Under the pieces are notes generated by a model that ran no database searches, was not told where the DNA came from, and worked only from the letters and a program-made list of their open reading frames with translations. This document shows, piece after piece, positions 45,342-55,428 of a DNA stretch of 64,000 nucleotides (the stretch's first letter is position 1; the number at the start of each line of letters is the position of its first letter). Position numbers and translations under genes: made by a program. The stretch covers positions 20,726 through 84,725 of the forward strand of contig JAQXVO010000021.1 in the NCBI GenBank assembly GCA_029224965.1, written 5' to 3'. The DNA comes from Lachnospiraceae bacterium. GTDB lineage: Bacteria > Bacillota > Clostridia > Lachnospirales > Lachnospiraceae.

Positions 45342-47234
45342 TCAGTGTTGGTTTTCCAAATACTTTCCTGATTTCAGATAAATCAGGAGTACAGAAATAT
45401 CCGCCGGTGAAACTCCGGAAATACGGGAGGCCTGGCCAATATTAACAGGTTTTACTTCTTTCAGTTTCTGTCTGGCTTCGATTCGAAGTGATGGTACCAG
45501 ATCATAATCAAGAGCCTGAGGAATCTTCTTTTCTTCCAGCTTCTTAAACTCTTTGACCTGCTTCTCTTCCCGTTCAATATAGCCGCGATACTTGATCTGA
45601 ATATTCACCTGTTCCCTTACATCAGCCGAAAGTTCAGTATCTGATGGAGAAAGTTCTGAAACCAGATCGTAGTTCAGTTCCGGTCTGCATACCAGATCTG
45701 CAAAGGACACACTCTTTTTCAAAGGAGTGGATCCATGTTCTTCAAGAAACTTCTGAACAGATTCCGTTCCTCCGAAATGGATGGATTGGACTCTTTCAAT
45801 TTCATCTTCAATCAGTTTTTTCTTCTTCAGGAACTTTTCATATCGTTCATCTGAAATCAAACCAATCTCGTGACCAATCCGAGTCAGGCGGAGGTCTGCA
45901 TTATCCTGACGAAGAAGAAGCCGGTATTCCGCACGGCTGGTCATCATACGGTAAGGCTCCGGATTATTCTTTGTCACAAGATCATCAATCAGAACACCGA
46001 TATAGGCCTGAGACCGGTCCAAAACCAAAGCTTCTTTTCCCTGAATCATTCTTGCCGCATTGATACCTGCAATCAGACCCTGGGCTGCTGCCTCTTCATA
46101 ACCTGAGCTTCCATTGAACTGACCGCCGCTGAAGAGGCCGTGGATTTCCTTGAACTCCAGACTGGGCAGAAGCTGATTGGGTTCCAGACAGTCATACTCA
46201 ATGGCATAAGCATTTCTTACAATTCGGGCATGTTCCAGTCCGGGAACCGTCCGATACATCTGATACTGAACATATTCCGGCATGGAGGAAGACATGCCAT
46301 CGACATAGACCTCATTGGTGTCCAGTCCCTCCGGTTCAAGGAAAACCTGGTGTCTCGTCTTGTCACTGAACTTCACAACCTTGTCTTCAATGGAGGGACA
46401 GTAACGGGGTCCGATTCCTTCAATGACTCCGCCATAGATCGGAGATTCATCCAGATGTGCCCGGATGATATTATGGGTTTCCTCATTGGTATAGGTGAGA
46501 TAACACTTGACCTGCTCCTTCTGGATGGAAGCAGGGTCTGTCGTAAAGGAAAAAGGAACAATAGGCTGGTCCCCATACTGAGGCTCCAACTTACTGAAAT
46601 CAATGGTCTTTCCATCCATTCGTGCGGGCGTTCCGGTTTTAAAGCGGCGGAGACGGATACCATTTTTTATCAGAGAATCTGAAAGGTGGTTGGCTGCCTT
46701 CAGTCCGTTGGGACCGGTATATTCAATCACATTGCCATATAGACATCTGGATTTTAAATAAACACCTGTGCATAATACCACTGCTGTGCATTTATATTTT
46801 GCTCCGGAATAGGTCTTTACACCAACAACCTTCCCATCCGAAACCAGAAGCTCGGAAACTTCTGCCTGACGAAGAGTCAGATGTGGTGTATTCTGCAGGG
46901 TCTTTCTCATTTCCAGACTGTATCTTGCCTTGTCCGCCTGGGCACGGAGAGAATGTACCGCCGGACCCTTGGACGGATTCAGCATTTTGGACTGAATAAA
47001 GGTTTTATCGATATTGATACCCATCTGTCCGCCAAGAGCATCTATCTCTCTTACCAGATGCCCTTTACTGCTTCCGCCGATATTGGGATTGCATGGCATC
47101 ATGGCAACACTATCCATGCTGACCGTAAAAACGATGGTTTCCAGCCCCAGACGTGCAGCTGCCAGACCGGCTTCGCATCCGGCATGTCCGGCACCGATTA
47201 CAACAATATCATAAGTCTCTTCGACGTAATTCAA
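45342..47234 (-). CDS. mnmG: tRNA uridine-5-carboxymethylaminomethyl enzyme MnmG
   Basis: 630 residues. FAD-binding [23 protein letters not shown], then [97 protein letters not shown], and the C-terminal MnmE-binding helices with [15 protein letters not shown]. The start is TTG at 47234 with AAAGGAG 6 bases upstream. With MnmE it builds cmnm5U34 in tRNAs. 11 bases after mnmE. Confidence 0.97.
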   Translation of the reverse strand: MNYVEETYDIVVIGAGHAGCEAGLAAARLGLETIVFTVSMDSVAMMPCNPNIGGSSKGHLVREIDALGGQMGINIDKTFIQSKMLNPSKGPAVHSLRAQADKARYSLEMRKTLQNTPHLTLRQAEVSELLVSDGKVVGVKTYSGAKYKCTAVVLCTGVYLKSRCLYGNVIEYTGPNGLKAANHLSDSLIKNGIRLRRFKTGTPARMDGKTIDFSKLEPQYGDQPIVPFSFTTDPASIQKEQVKCYLTYTNEETHNIIRAHLDESPIYGGVIEGIGPRYCPSIEDKVVKFSDKTRHQVFLEPEGLDTNEVYVDGMSSSMPEYVQYQMYRTVPGLEHARIVRNAYAIEYDCLEPNQLLPSLEFKEIHGLFSGGQFNGSSGYEEAAAQGLIAGINAARMIQGKEALVLDRSQAYIGVLIDDLVTKNNPEPYRMMTSRAEYRLLLRQDNADLRLTRIGHEIGLISDERYEKFLKKKKLIEDEIERVQSIHFGGTESVQKFLEEHGSTPLKKSVSFADLVCRPELNYDLVSELSPSDTELSADVREQVNIQIKYRGYIEREEKQVKEFKKLEEKKIPQALDYDLVPSLRIEARQKLKEVKPVNIGQASRISGVSPADISVLLIYLKSGKYLENQH

Positions 47235-47245
47235 AGCGTTCTCCT

Positions 47246-48625
47246 TTATTTACCCATACAGAAATCAGAAAAGACCTTGTCCACGAGATCATCTTCAACC
47301 TCTTCGCCGATCACATAGCCAAGATATCGATAGGCATCCATTAAATCCGAAGTATAGAAATCCTCACTCATCTGATCCTCAATACTTTTTCTCACCAGAC
47401 CCAGACTCTTCTCTGCCTCTTCCATATCATATTTCTGCCGGTCATTCGAAATCAGATACTGATCCGGATTCTGAAGATTTCCAAGCAGGAAGAGATCCTG
47501 AATCTCCTTTGATAAAATAGAGACCGTCTCCTCATCATGGCAGTTGACTTCCAGAATTCTGTAATTCTGTCGGTTCGCCAGTGCATCCTTTAACTGTTCC
47601 CGATCCACACAAGTCTTTAGATCCGACTTTGTAAAAAGAATCAGAGTCGGAACAGAAGGAATCTCAGAAAGAATAGACAGATCCTCCTCAGACAGAGGCC
47701 GGGAACCGTCAATCAGGAAAAGTACAAGATCAGCATTCTTCAGAGCCTCCAGAGATCTTTTGACACCGATCTTTTCCACCAGATCATCGGTCTCATGAAT
47801 GCCGGCCGTATCCATCATAAGAAGAGGAATATCATTCAGGAGAATTTCCTCTTCAAGGACATCTCTGGTTGTTCCTGGAATATCGGTAACAATGGCCCGG
47901 TCCTTTCCGGAAAGCAGATTTAAGAGTGATGACTTTCCTACATTGGGACGGCCGACAATTGCAGTCCGGATACCGTTTTTCAGAAGACTTCCCTGCTGAT
48001 AGGAGGATAGCATAGCATGGATTTCATCCATGCAGTTTTTTACCTTCTGATCCAGTTCCTTTGGATATCCTTCCAGGGAATAATGCTCAGGATCATCCAG
48101 GGCAGCTTCCAGAAAGGCTGCTTCATGAAGAATCCGATCTCTCAGATCATGGATCCTCTTCGAAAGGTTTCCGTTTAAATGAGAAAGAGAGACCTTCCGC
48201 TCGAAGGAAGTCCTGGAATGGATCAGATCCATGACGGATTCCGACTGGGACAGATCAATCCTGCCGTTTAAGAAAGCACGCTTGGTAAACTCACCTGCTT
48301 CCGCAGGTCTGGCTCCCGCCCGGTAAATCAGAGAAAGTGCATCTCTTAAGACCCGCATGCCTCCATGACAGTCGAATTCAACAATATCCTCTCTCGTATA
48401 GGACTTGGGACCATGAAAGACGAGTGCGTAGACCTCATCTACGATTTCTCCATGATCAACATCAACAAGGTGGCCATAATGTACAGTATTGGGTTTACAT
48501 TTGGTCAGATCTGCACCATCAAAAACCGAGTCTGCAATGGAAAGGGCCTGGTCTCCGCTGATTCGGATTACACCGATTCCGGCGTCACTCATTCCTGTGG
48601 AAATGGCAGCTATTGTATCACTCAA
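47246..48625 (-). CDS. mnmE: tRNA modification GTPase MnmE
   Basis: 459 residues. N-terminal folate domain ([75 protein letters not shown]), then G domain: G1 [13 protein letters not shown]2 TTRD, G3 DTAG, G4 seen as FTKSDL. The C-terminal CMGK carries the conserved Cys (FCxGK motif). The start is TTG at 48625 with GGAG 8 bases before it; no ATG fits. A terminator-like hairpin lies directly upstream, so expression may be attenuated relative to jag/yidC. Confidence 0.97.
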   Translation of the reverse strand: MSDTIAAISTGMSDAGIGVIRISGDQALSIADSVFDGADLTKCKPNTVHYGHLVDVDHGEIVDEVYALVFHGPKSYTREDIVEFDCHGGMRVLRDALSLIYRAGARPAEAGEFTKRAFLNGRIDLSQSESVMDLIHSRTSFERKVSLSHLNGNLSKRIHDLRDRILHEAAFLEAALDDPEHYSLEGYPKELDQKVKNCMDEIHAMLSSYQQGSLLKNGIRTAIVGRPNVGKSSLLNLLSGKDRAIVTDIPGTTRDVLEEEILLNDIPLLMMDTAGIHETDDLVEKIGVKRSLEALKNADLVLFLIDGSRPLSEEDLSILSEIPSVPTLILFTKSDLKTCVDREQLKDALANRQNYRILEVNCHDEETVSILSKEIQDLFLLGNLQNPDQYLISNDRQKYDMEEAEKSLGLVRKSIEDQMSEDFYTSDLMDAYRYLGYVIGEEVEDDLVDKVFSDFCMGK

Positions 48626-48639
48626 AACAGATTCTCCGT

Positions 48640-48697
48640 AAAAAAAGACTGTGAAAATATCGGGCGGCAGTCATCTTCCACCTTCATTTTCACAGTC
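48640..48697 (-). terminator. Terminator/attenuator between jag and mnmE
   Basis: Minus strand: perfect 12-bp arms GACTGTGAAAAT / ATTTTCACAGTC with a 27-base loop, then T7. It ends 15 bases before the mnmE start. Confidence 0.7.
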
Positions 48698-48751
48698 CTC
48701 TACCTGACAAATATTAAGACAAAAGTTAGAAAGACGATGGCTTTTCAAGAA

Positions 48752-49621
48752 TCATTTTAATGTCACAACAACATGGCGGTAAGGTTCTTCTCCTTCGCTG
48801 TGTGTTGTTACATATTCATCATCTGAAAGAGCGGCATGAATGATGCGGCGCTCATAAGGATTCATGGATTCCAGTGCTACCGGACGGCGAGTCTTTTTAA
48901 CCTTGTATGCCACATTATGAGCAAGGTTTTCAAGAGTTTCCTTACGGCGTTCCCGATAATTCTCAGTATCGATCTTGATTCTTACATAGGAAGAAGTCTT
49001 ACGATTTACAACCAGATTGGTCAGATACTGAAGGGAATCCAGAGTCTGCCCTCTCTTGCCGATGATCACACCCATATCAGGTCCGATCAGATCCAGATTG
49101 AGGGAACGATTTTCACTGTCGTATTCCTCATGAATCTCAACAGTAAGACCCATTTTATCAAAGACATCCTTGAGGAAATTCTCGGCAATGGTCTTGATTT
49201 CAGAAAGATCCTCTTCACTGAGTTCCTTTCTTCTGGCATCCGATCTTTCATGAGAAGATCTGGAGTCGGAAGACTTTTTACCGGCTGCCTCTTTCGAGTC
49301 TGCATTTGAATCATCAGCAGTTTCATTATCAATGGTCTTCTGATCAGAAGAATCCGAAGACTTTTCAGTTACATCCTGATTCCCGGTCAGCTTCTCGTTT
49401 TCTACAGATGCAGACGCAGCTTCTGCCTTGTCTTCTCCTGCAGTCTTTTCTTCACCGACTACTACACGGATAACTGCTTCCTTACTGGCAAAGCCTAAGA
49501 AACCGCTGGATCCTTTTTCAATGACTTCATAGGAAATATGATCGCTTGTCAAACCAAGCGCAACGGATGCATTTGTAAGGGCATCCTCAACTGTTTTACC
49601 TTTAAAATTCTGATATTCCAT
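48752..49621 (-). CDS. jag: RNA-binding protein Jag (KhpB/EloR)
   Basis: 289 residues from the ATG at 49621, with AAGGGGG 9 bases upstream; a TTG at 49630 touches the ribosome site. Jag N-domain (1-50: MEYQNFKGKTVEDALTNASVALGL...SGFLGFASKEAVIRV), a Ser/Glu/Asp/Lys-rich disordered linker (about 60-135), a KH domain (about 150-220, GVIIGKRGQTLDSLQYLTNLVVNR) and an R3H domain (about 225-289, PYERRIIHAALSDDEYVTTHSEGEEPYRHVVV). In streptococci it controls cell elongation with KhpA. 14 bases after yidC. Confidence 0.95.
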   Translation of the reverse strand: MEYQNFKGKTVEDALTNASVALGLTSDHISYEVIEKGSSGFLGFASKEAVIRVVVGEEKTAGEDKAEAASASVENEKLTGNQDVTEKSSDSSDQKTIDNETADDSNADSKEAAGKKSSDSRSSHERSDARRKELSEEDLSEIKTIAENFLKDVFDKMGLTVEIHEEYDSENRSLNLDLIGPDMGVIIGKRGQTLDSLQYLTNLVVNRKTSSYVRIKIDTENYRERRKETLENLAHNVAYKVKKTRRPVALESMNPYERRIIHAALSDDEYVTTHSEGEEPYRHVVVTLK

Positions 49622-49635
49622 AGCATACAACCCCC

Positions 49636-50919
49636 TTACCGCTTGGTGTTCTTCGAATTGTAATCACTGACCATATTTGCCTTGGAAGCCATGGAACCCT
49701 TCTTGGCTTTCTTTCGCAGCTCATTGGCCTTTTCGATTTCTGCCGAACGATTGGATACGGAATTTGCCTTACCGGACATGGTATTGGTATTTCTTGTACG
49801 GATATTTGCCGCATTGTAAATCTGGGCCTGACGGATACCGCGCTTTTCAGCCTTCTTCTTGGCCTTTTCCTTATTCTGATCGATGATGGTATCCAGATCG
49901 ATCTTGGCGAAATGCTTATTGAGGAAAATCTGCTGAATGGTACGTACAACGGCACCGGCAATCCAGTAAATAGTCAGACCAAGGGGTACGGTGAAGGCGA
50001 AAATCAGAGACATGAAGGGCATCATGAGATTCATAGTCTTCATCTGACGTGCTGCCGCATCATCACCCATGTTGTTATTAACCTGAGCCACCTTCATATT
50101 GATAACCTGGGAAAGATAGGAACAGATGGGGAAAAGAAGGGCCAGGATGACCAAAAGATAAGCATGGTCGGCAAAGGATGTCTTCATAATATTCCATGGA
50201 GTATCAGAGACATTCAATCCGAAAATGTTATTGATGGAAGACAGCTGATGATGAGCTGTGGTAAAGGAATCCGAAATAGAGGAAAACTTCTTTGCCGCAA
50301 TATCCCAGCCGTTATCGCTCAGCTTGTAAAGAACATCGATGATGTGGTTCTTATCAGCGAGGCCGCCCTTGCCGTTAAAGGTAACATTGGAAATATTCTT
50401 AACAGCTGCATCACTGATCAGTGCCTTCATCTTGGATGCATATCCGTTTGTTGCGACAATACCGCTGACAACATCCGTAAATACATTCTTTACAGAAGTA
50501 ATATAGGCCGGAATATTGTAGAAGACTCGGTAAAGGGCAAACAGAATCGGCATCTGAATCAGAAGCTGAACGCAGCTTCCCATAGGGGAGATACCATATT
50601 TGTCGTAAAGAGCCTGAGTCTCTTCATTCATGGCAGCCATGGCAGCCTGATCGGATCTCTTGTTCTTGTACTTATCCTGAATCTTCTTCATTTCAGGCTG
50701 CATCTTTGCAGAAAGTACCGAGAACTTCTGCTGCTTGAAGGTCAGCGGAAGAAGTGCCATGTAAATAATAATGGTAAACAGAAGAATTGCCAGAGGAATA
50801 CTGTTGATATGAAGTACACTGGATTGGAAAATATAGATCTTATCCATAATCCATCCAAGACCTTTGGCAATGGGTCCGAGAAAAGCACCATTGTATGCTG
50901 TAAGATAAAGTTCTGTCAA
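49636..50919 (-). CDS. yidC: Membrane protein insertase YidC (OxaA)
   Basis: 427 residues, TTG start at 50919 with AAAGGGGG 6 bases before it. Membrane helices at about 30-50, 95-125 (with MGSCVQLLIQMPILFALYRVFY), 225-250 and 275-315. KFSVLSAKMQPEMKKIQDKYKNKRSDQAAMAAMNEETQALYDKYGISP is the cytoplasmic coiled-coil loop. The loop between helices (about 140-215) is longer than usual. A basic C-terminal tail (about 335-427) rich in Lys, Asn and Ala resembles ribosome-contacting tails. It inserts membrane proteins with or without SecYEG. Confidence 0.95.
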   Translation of the reverse strand: MTELYLTAYNGAFLGPIAKGLGWIMDKIYIFQSSVLHINSIPLAILLFTIIIYMALLPLTFKQQKFSVLSAKMQPEMKKIQDKYKNKRSDQAAMAAMNEETQALYDKYGISPMGSCVQLLIQMPILFALYRVFYNIPAYITSVKNVFTDVVSGIVATNGYASKMKALISDAAVKNISNVTFNGKGGLADKNHIIDVLYKLSDNGWDIAAKKFSSISDSFTTAHHQLSSINNIFGLNVSDTPWNIMKTSFADHAYLLVILALLFPICSYLSQVINMKVAQVNNNMGDDAAARQMKTMNLMMPFMSLIFAFTVPLGLTIYWIAGAVVRTIQQIFLNKHFAKIDLDTIIDQNKEKAKKKAEKRGIRQAQIYNAANIRTRNTNTMSGKANSVSNRSAEIEKANELRKKAKKGSMASKANMVSDYNSKNTKR

Positions 50920-50937
50920 AACAACCCCCTTTAAGAG

Positions 50938-51150
50938 TTAAGGCACAGGGTCATATCCTCCCTTGGAGAAAGGATTGCAGCGGAGGATCCTCCATAAGGC
51001 CAGGAGACCGCCTTTCAATGCGCCATATTTTTCAATTGCTTCCAGTCCATACTGAGAACAGGTAGGATAATAAGGACATTTTGTCGTCTTTAAAGGCGAC
51101 AGGTATTTCTGATAAAGACGAATGAGAAAAATAAAAAGTTTTTTCAGCAT
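50938..51150 (-). CDS. yidD: Membrane protein insertion efficiency factor YidD
   Basis: 70 residues: [62 protein letters not shown] is the whole conserved family, with CxYYPTCSxY and RCxP motifs. It overlaps rnpA by 7 bases and precedes yidC. Confidence 0.97.
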   Translation of the reverse strand: MLKKLFIFLIRLYQKYLSPLKTTKCPYYPTCSQYGLEAIEKYGALKGGLLALWRILRCNPFSKGGYDPVP

Positions 51151-51506
51151 ACGCCATCTTCCTTCTCTTTATGTACTGTTATTTTGTGAAGATCTGCCAG
51201 ATGAAGCAAAGATTTCTCGATTTGAAAATAAGTAGCTTTCTTCGCTCGGTTTCTGACAACGACTACGATATCCAGCCCGGTGCTGAATGTCTCTTCATGC
51301 AGCCGATAAGCTTCTCTGATCAGTCTCGTCAAATGATGTCGAACTACACTGTTGCCTACTTTTTTGCTTACAGAAATTCCAAGATGATTTACCTGGCTAT
51401 GATTCTCCAAGACATACATAACAAGGAAAGGATCCGCAAGCGAGCGGCCTTCTTCGTAAACCTTATGAAAATCCTGACTTTTCTTGAGTGACTCGCTGAA
51501 AACCAT
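51144..51506 (-). CDS. rnpA: Ribonuclease P protein component
   Basis: 120 residues. [54 protein letters not shown] and [23 protein letters not shown]: the RNR motif region ([19 protein letters not shown]) is present. It pairs with RNase P RNA to mature tRNA 5' ends. 67 bases after rpmH. Confidence 0.96.
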   Translation of the reverse strand: MVFSESLKKSQDFHKVYEEGRSLADPFLVMYVLENHSQVNHLGISVSKKVGNSVVRHHLTRLIREAYRLHEETFSTGLDIVVVVRNRAKKATYFQIEKSLLHLADLHKITVHKEKEDGVC

Positions 51507-51530
51507 ACTTACCCCGGTAAAAGACCTTGA

Positions 51531-51560
51531 AAAGAAGAAAAGACCACAAAAAATGTGGCC
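51531..51560 (-). terminator. Hairpin between rpmH and rnpA
   Basis: Minus strand 7-bp stem GGCCACA / TGTGGTC with a T-rich loop and then TTTTCTTCTTTT; probably a partial terminator that makes L34 more abundant than RnpA. Confidence 0.4.
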
Positions 51561-51573
51561 CCTTAAGTAACAA

Positions 51574-51708
51574 TTATACTGTTAATTTCTTTCTTCCTTT
51601 TAATCTGCGGGAAGCAAGGACTTTTCTTCCACCAGCAGTGCTCATTCTGGAACGAAAACCATGAACCTTGGCTCTCTGTCTTCTCTTCGGCTGATATGTC
51701 ATCTTCAT
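51574..51708 (-). CDS. rpmH: 50S ribosomal protein L34
   Basis: 44 residues: [20 protein letters not shown], then [20 protein letters not shown] and KLTV. Full L34 (44-46 usual). AAGGAGG lies 9 bases before the ATG. First gene left of oriC, as in most bacteria. Confidence 0.98.
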   Translation of the reverse strand: MKMTYQPKRRQRAKVHGFRSRMSTAGGRKVLASRRLKGRKKLTV

Positions 51709-51764
51709 ATGTGCCCACCTCCTTCGTTAATTTTTTGATATTTTTAGAAAAAACACTAGCATCT

Positions 51765-51792
51765 ATTATATCAAAGGATCCTTCAAAGTCAA
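51765..51792 (-). promoter_or_regulatory. Promoter of rpmH-rnpA
   Basis: Minus strand TTGACT, 16 bases, TATAAT, 56 bases before rpmH. The spacer is a near-palindrome (TTGAAGGATCCTTTGA). Confidence 0.7.
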
Positions 51793-52250
51793 GAAAAACC
51801 GTGAAATTTCGGGCTTTTCTATAGAATTTGTCTGTTTCTTTAAAAATTTAGGATCTGTAAATTTAATAGAAATTCCAAAATCCAAATCAAAAAATATTTT
51901 ACCATGCAATAATTAACATTTTTCATGGAATGACATGGATCTATGAACAAAAATTATAAACAAGTTATCCACTTTATCCACATGTTGAACGGGAAGGTCT
52001 TTTTTAAAAACTTATCCACATGATGTTGATAAGTATGTGGATAAGTTTTGCATATATCGTTGATAGAATGTAAAATCAGAAATCCACAATTGCCTGCAAT
52101 AGCGGCTTTCGCCTGTTGTTAAAAAGTGAATTTCAGATTTTCATTTTTTCCACAAAAGAGGCCCTGCCTGGCTTGATTTTGTTGATAATTGTGGACAAGT
52201 AGTTTAATATATAGGAAGCCTCTTTAAAATGAAGACCAGTCTGTTGATAA
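51793..52250. other. oriC: Replication origin, upstream part (DnaA box cluster)
   Basis: AT-rich DNA between rpmH and dnaA. Perfect DnaA boxes (TTATCCACA) at 51974-51982 (+), 52012-52020 (+) and 52036-52044 (-). One-mismatch boxes at 51965-51973 (+), 52146-52154 (+), 52190-52198 (-), and TGTTGATAA-type boxes at 52024-52032, 52180-52188 and 52242-52250 (-). The position beside dnaA, the strand switch of genes and this density identify the origin. Confidence 0.93.
52182..52210 (+). promoter_or_regulatory. dnaA promoter overlapping DnaA boxes
   Basis: TTGATA, 17 bases, TAATAT, 86 bases before the dnaA ATG. DnaA boxes at 52180-52188 and 52190-52198 cover the -35 and spacer, so DnaA likely represses its own gene. 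Confidence 0.7.
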
Positions 52251-52296
52251 GTCAGCAGAGTTTCTACCTATATATATAAATGCATGGAGAAGGATT

Positions 52297-53631
52297 ATGG
52301 AACTTGTAGAAGAAAAATGGGAGCAAATTCTGGAAGCAGTCAAGAGCGAGTACCAGATTCCTGACATCTCATTCAAGACATGGATTCGGCCGCTTAAAAT
52401 TGACCATATCGAGGGAAACACACTCTATATCCTCACCCAGGAAAATGACAGCCTGGGCATTAATTTTCTCAAGCGGAGATACGAGAGACTTCTGAAAGAG
52501 GCTATTGCCACCATTACGGGAAAAGAATACAATCTTGAATTCGTACTTCCTTCCAAAACAGAGGCGCCTCAGGAAAATATCCAGGTCAATAATTCAAGCA
52601 ACCTGAATCCGCGCTATACCTTTGACTCCTTTGTCGTCGGCAATAACAATAAATTTGCCCACAGGGCTGCTCTGGCCGTTGCCGAGACTCCGGGAGAAGC
52701 CTACAATCCTCTCTATATTTACGGCGGTCCCGGACTGGGCAAGACCCATCTCATGCATGCCATTGGCAATTACATTCTGAAGGAAAACCCAAACAAGAAG
52801 GTCATCTATGTCACCTCAGAGGAATTCCTGAATGAGGTCATCGAATCCATCCGTTCGACCAACAATACCTCGGCTATGACCAAATTCCGGAATAAATACC
52901 GGACCGTCGATGTACTGATGATCGATGATATCCAGTTTATTATAGGTAAGGAAGCAACTCAGGATGAATTTTTCCATACCTTCAATGCCCTGCATTCTGC
53001 CGGAAAGCAGATCATTCTGACCTCCGACCGCCCTCCCAAGGAAATGAAGACCTTAGAGGACCGGATCCGCTCCCGTTTTGAATGGGGCTTGATGGCAGAT
53101 ATCGGCTACCCGGATTATGAAACCCGTATGGCCATTATTAAAAACAAGGTAGAAACCGAGCATATCAATCTGAATGATGACATTCTTCAGTATATCGGTG
53201 AAAATATCAAGTCCAACATCCGTGAAATCGAAGGCGCCATCAATAAGCTGGCCGCCTATTCCCGCCTGGAAAACAAGGAAATCACCATGGACATCGCCAA
53301 AGAGGAGCTGCAGAATATCATTTCTCCGGATAAGCCCAGAGAAATCACTCCCCAGCTGATTATTGAAGTCGTTGCAGAGCACTTCAATCTCTCCATGGAG
53401 CAGATGACCAGCAATGCCCGGGCCAAAAACATAGCCCGTCCCCGGCAGATTGCCATGTATCTCTGCAAGCAGATGACCACTGTTCCCTTAGAAGCCATCG
53501 GAAATCTTCTGGGAGGACGTGATCATTCGACCATCATTCACGGAGCCAATAAGATTGCCGAGGAATGCGAGAAGGAAGAGGATCTCCGCCAGCAGATTGA
53601 AGCCATTAAAAAGAAGATCAGTCCGTCCTGA
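52297..53631 (+). CDS. dnaA: Chromosomal replication initiator DnaA
   Basis: 444 residues. Domain I (1-85: WEQILEAVKSEYQIPDISFKTWIRPL), a short linker, AAA+ domain III with NPRYTFDSFVVGNNNKFAHRAALAVAE, Walker A GGPGLGKTHLMHAIGN, Walker B VDVLMIDDIQFI, sensor ILTSDRPPKEM, and DNA-binding domain IV with ARPRQIAMYLCKQMTTVPLEAIGNLLGGRDHSTIIHGANKI (DHSTV-type motif). GGAGAAGG precedes the ATG. It melts oriC with ATP. Confidence 0.99.
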   Translation: MELVEEKWEQILEAVKSEYQIPDISFKTWIRPLKIDHIEGNTLYILTQENDSLGINFLKRRYERLLKEAIATITGKEYNLEFVLPSKTEAPQENIQVNNSSNLNPRYTFDSFVVGNNNKFAHRAALAVAETPGEAYNPLYIYGGPGLGKTHLMHAIGNYILKENPNKKVIYVTSEEFLNEVIESIRSTNNTSAMTKFRNKYRTVDVLMIDDIQFIIGKEATQDEFFHTFNALHSAGKQIILTSDRPPKEMKTLEDRIRSRFEWGLMADIGYPDYETRMAIIKNKVETEHINLNDDILQYIGENIKSNIREIEGAINKLAAYSRLENKEITMDIAKEELQNIISPDKPREITPQLIIEVVAEHFNLSMEQMTSNARAKNIARPRQIAMYLCKQMTTVPLEAIGNLLGGRDHSTIIHGANKIAEECEKEEDLRQQIEAIKKKISPS

Positions 53632-53937
53632 ACTGTTGATAAGTCATAAAATATTGAGGATAAGTAGTTTAAAAATCCATAAATTTCTGCGGATAAAGAG
53701 TGAATGATCCGTGGAAAGAGAATCCAGGGAGTCAGGTAGGATTCCATCCCGAAGATTTTTATCTACAGTCTGTGCCAATTAAAATCACAGAAATTAAACA
53801 GTAATTTCCGGTTTATCCGGTGAAAGAAAGCCTGTATTTCCGCCATTCATTTGCCTTATCAACCATTCAACAGGCCTTAAGAATACTATTATTAAATTAT
53901 TTTATATATATACTCTTTCTGCGAAAGGAGAAGCCCA
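53632..53937. other. oriC: Origin, downstream part (dnaA-dnaN gap)
   Basis: 306 bases without a gene. DnaA-box-like sites: TGTTGATAA 53634-53642, TGAGGATAA 53655-53663, TGCGGATAA 53688-53696, TTATCAACC 53856-53864. Then a nearly pure A/T run at 53881-53911 (GAATACTATTATTAAATT... to TATATATA), the best candidate for the DNA unwinding element; it may also contain the dnaN promoter. A bipartite origin as in B. subtilis is suggested. Confidence 0.75.
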
Positions 53938-55077
53938 ATGAAAATTGTCTGCAGCCAAAGTGACCTGCTGAAAGCAGTCAACATTGTCTCAAAAGCCGTT
54001 CCTGCCAGAACGACCGTTACTATTCTCGAATGCATTAAAATTGATGCCAGGGAAAATGATATTGTACTGACTGCTTCCGATACCCAGCTCAGCATTGAAA
54101 CGAGAATTGAGGGTACCATTGAAGAACGGGGAATGGTTGCTTTAAATGCAAAGTTTTTCTCTGAAATCGTAAGATCCCTGACCTCCAACGATGTGACGAT
54201 CGAATGCGATTCCTCCTATAAGACAAAGATTATCTGCGGTAAGGCAAAATTCGAGACCATGGGAAGATCCGGTGAGGACTTTACTGCTCTTCCTCTTGTA
54301 TCGGAAGAGCATCCTATTGTCATCTCCCAGATGCTGCTCCGCGATATTATCCAGCAGACCATTTTCTCGATTTCTGACAGCAATGATCAGAAACCGATGA
54401 CCGGAGAACAGTTTAAGATTGAAGACAATCACCTTCGGATCGAATCTCTGGATGGACATCGTATCTCCATTCGAAATGTCCTTCTGAACGAGGATCTGAA
54501 TCCGGAACCTGTCAAGTACGATGTCGTTGTTTCCGGTAAGAGCCTGAATGAAGTCTCTAAGATTCTGACCGGAGGAGCAGATGATCAGGTTCGGATCTAT
54601 ATTTCAAAACCTGCGGAAGATACCATGAACGAGACCCGCTTTATCCGTTTTGACTTCGATAAGACCAAAGTTGTCTCCACTCTCCTGCCGGGCGGTTATT
54701 ACAACATTGATCAGATGGTTTCTTCGGAATACCAGACCAAGGTCCGGATCAACCGGAGAGAACTTCTGGACTGCATCAACCGTGCCAATCTCCTTTATAC
54801 GGTCGAGGGCAAGAAGGAGCCTTTTGTCATCAATGTGACGGACGGCCTGATGGAATTGAATATCCGGACCATGAATTCCTCCTTCGATGAAAAGATCGAG
54901 ATTGAGAAGGAAGGCCTGGATATCAATATTGCCTTCAATCCGAAATTCCTGAACGATGCCCTTCGTGTCATCGATGATGAGGAAGTTACCTTCTATTTCA
55001 TCAATTCCAAGGCACCCTGCTCGATCAAGGATGATGAGGAGACCTATATCTATATCATTCTGCCGGTCAATCGCTGA
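53938..55077 (+). CDS. dnaN: DNA polymerase III beta subunit (sliding clamp)
   Basis: 379 residues, three clamp domains. MKIVCSQSDLLKAVNIVSKAVPARTTVTILECIKIDA, LNAKFFSEIVRSL, LRIESLDGHRISIRN, YKTKI and the C-terminal IYIILPVNR (normally ...LPVRL-like) are typical. GAAAGGAGA precedes the ATG. It encircles DNA and holds polymerases and repair enzymes. It heads a dnaN-yaaA-recF-gyrB-gyrA series. Confidence 0.98.
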   Translation: MKIVCSQSDLLKAVNIVSKAVPARTTVTILECIKIDARENDIVLTASDTQLSIETRIEGTIEERGMVALNAKFFSEIVRSLTSNDVTIECDSSYKTKIICGKAKFETMGRSGEDFTALPLVSEEHPIVISQMLLRDIIQQTIFSISDSNDQKPMTGEQFKIEDNHLRIESLDGHRISIRNVLLNEDLNPEPVKYDVVVSGKSLNEVSKILTGGADDQVRIYISKPAEDTMNETRFIRFDFDKTKVVSTLLPGGYYNIDQMVSSEYQTKVRINRRELLDCINRANLLYTVEGKKEPFVINVTDGLMELNIRTMNSSFDEKIEIEKEGLDINIAFNPKFLNDALRVIDDEEVTFYFINSKAPCSIKDDEETYIYIILPVNR

Positions 55078-55209
55078 CAGATTATGGATGATGAGAAAGC
55101 ATAGTCATCATCCTGCAGTCACTGATGAGCTCAAATGATGAAAAGAATGAGACAGGTGTCTTCTTGACATTCGTCTGATGATGAAATATAGACCAGTATG
55201 GAGAAAAGC

Positions 55210-55428
55210 ATGGAAAAAGTGACATTAAGAGAAGGCGATGATTTTATCCGTCTGGGTCAGGCCATGAAAAAGGCCGGCTGTGTCGGTTCTGGCGTCGATG
55301 CCAAGTTTCTGATTCAGGACGGTCAGGTCAGGGTTAATGGAGAGACAGAGACGAGACGGGGAAGAAAGCTAGTCGAAGGCGATGTCTTTACTTTCGAAAA
55401 TACGGACTATCAGGTTGTCAGGGAATGA
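55210..55428 (+). CDS. yaaA: S4-domain RNA-binding protein YaaA (RlbA-like)
   Basis: 72 residues from the ATG at 55210 (MEKVTLREGDDFIRLGQAMK), with GGAG 8 bases upstream; an ATG at 55198 has none. VGSGVDAKFLIQDGQVRVNGETETRRGRKLVEGDVF is the S4 RNA-binding fold. The gene sits between dnaN and recF in most Firmicutes; it has been tied to ribosome assembly. Its stop overlaps the recF start. Confidence 0.94.
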   Translation: MEKVTLREGDDFIRLGQAMKKAGCVGSGVDAKFLIQDGQVRVNGETETRRGRKLVEGDVFTFENTDYQVVRE

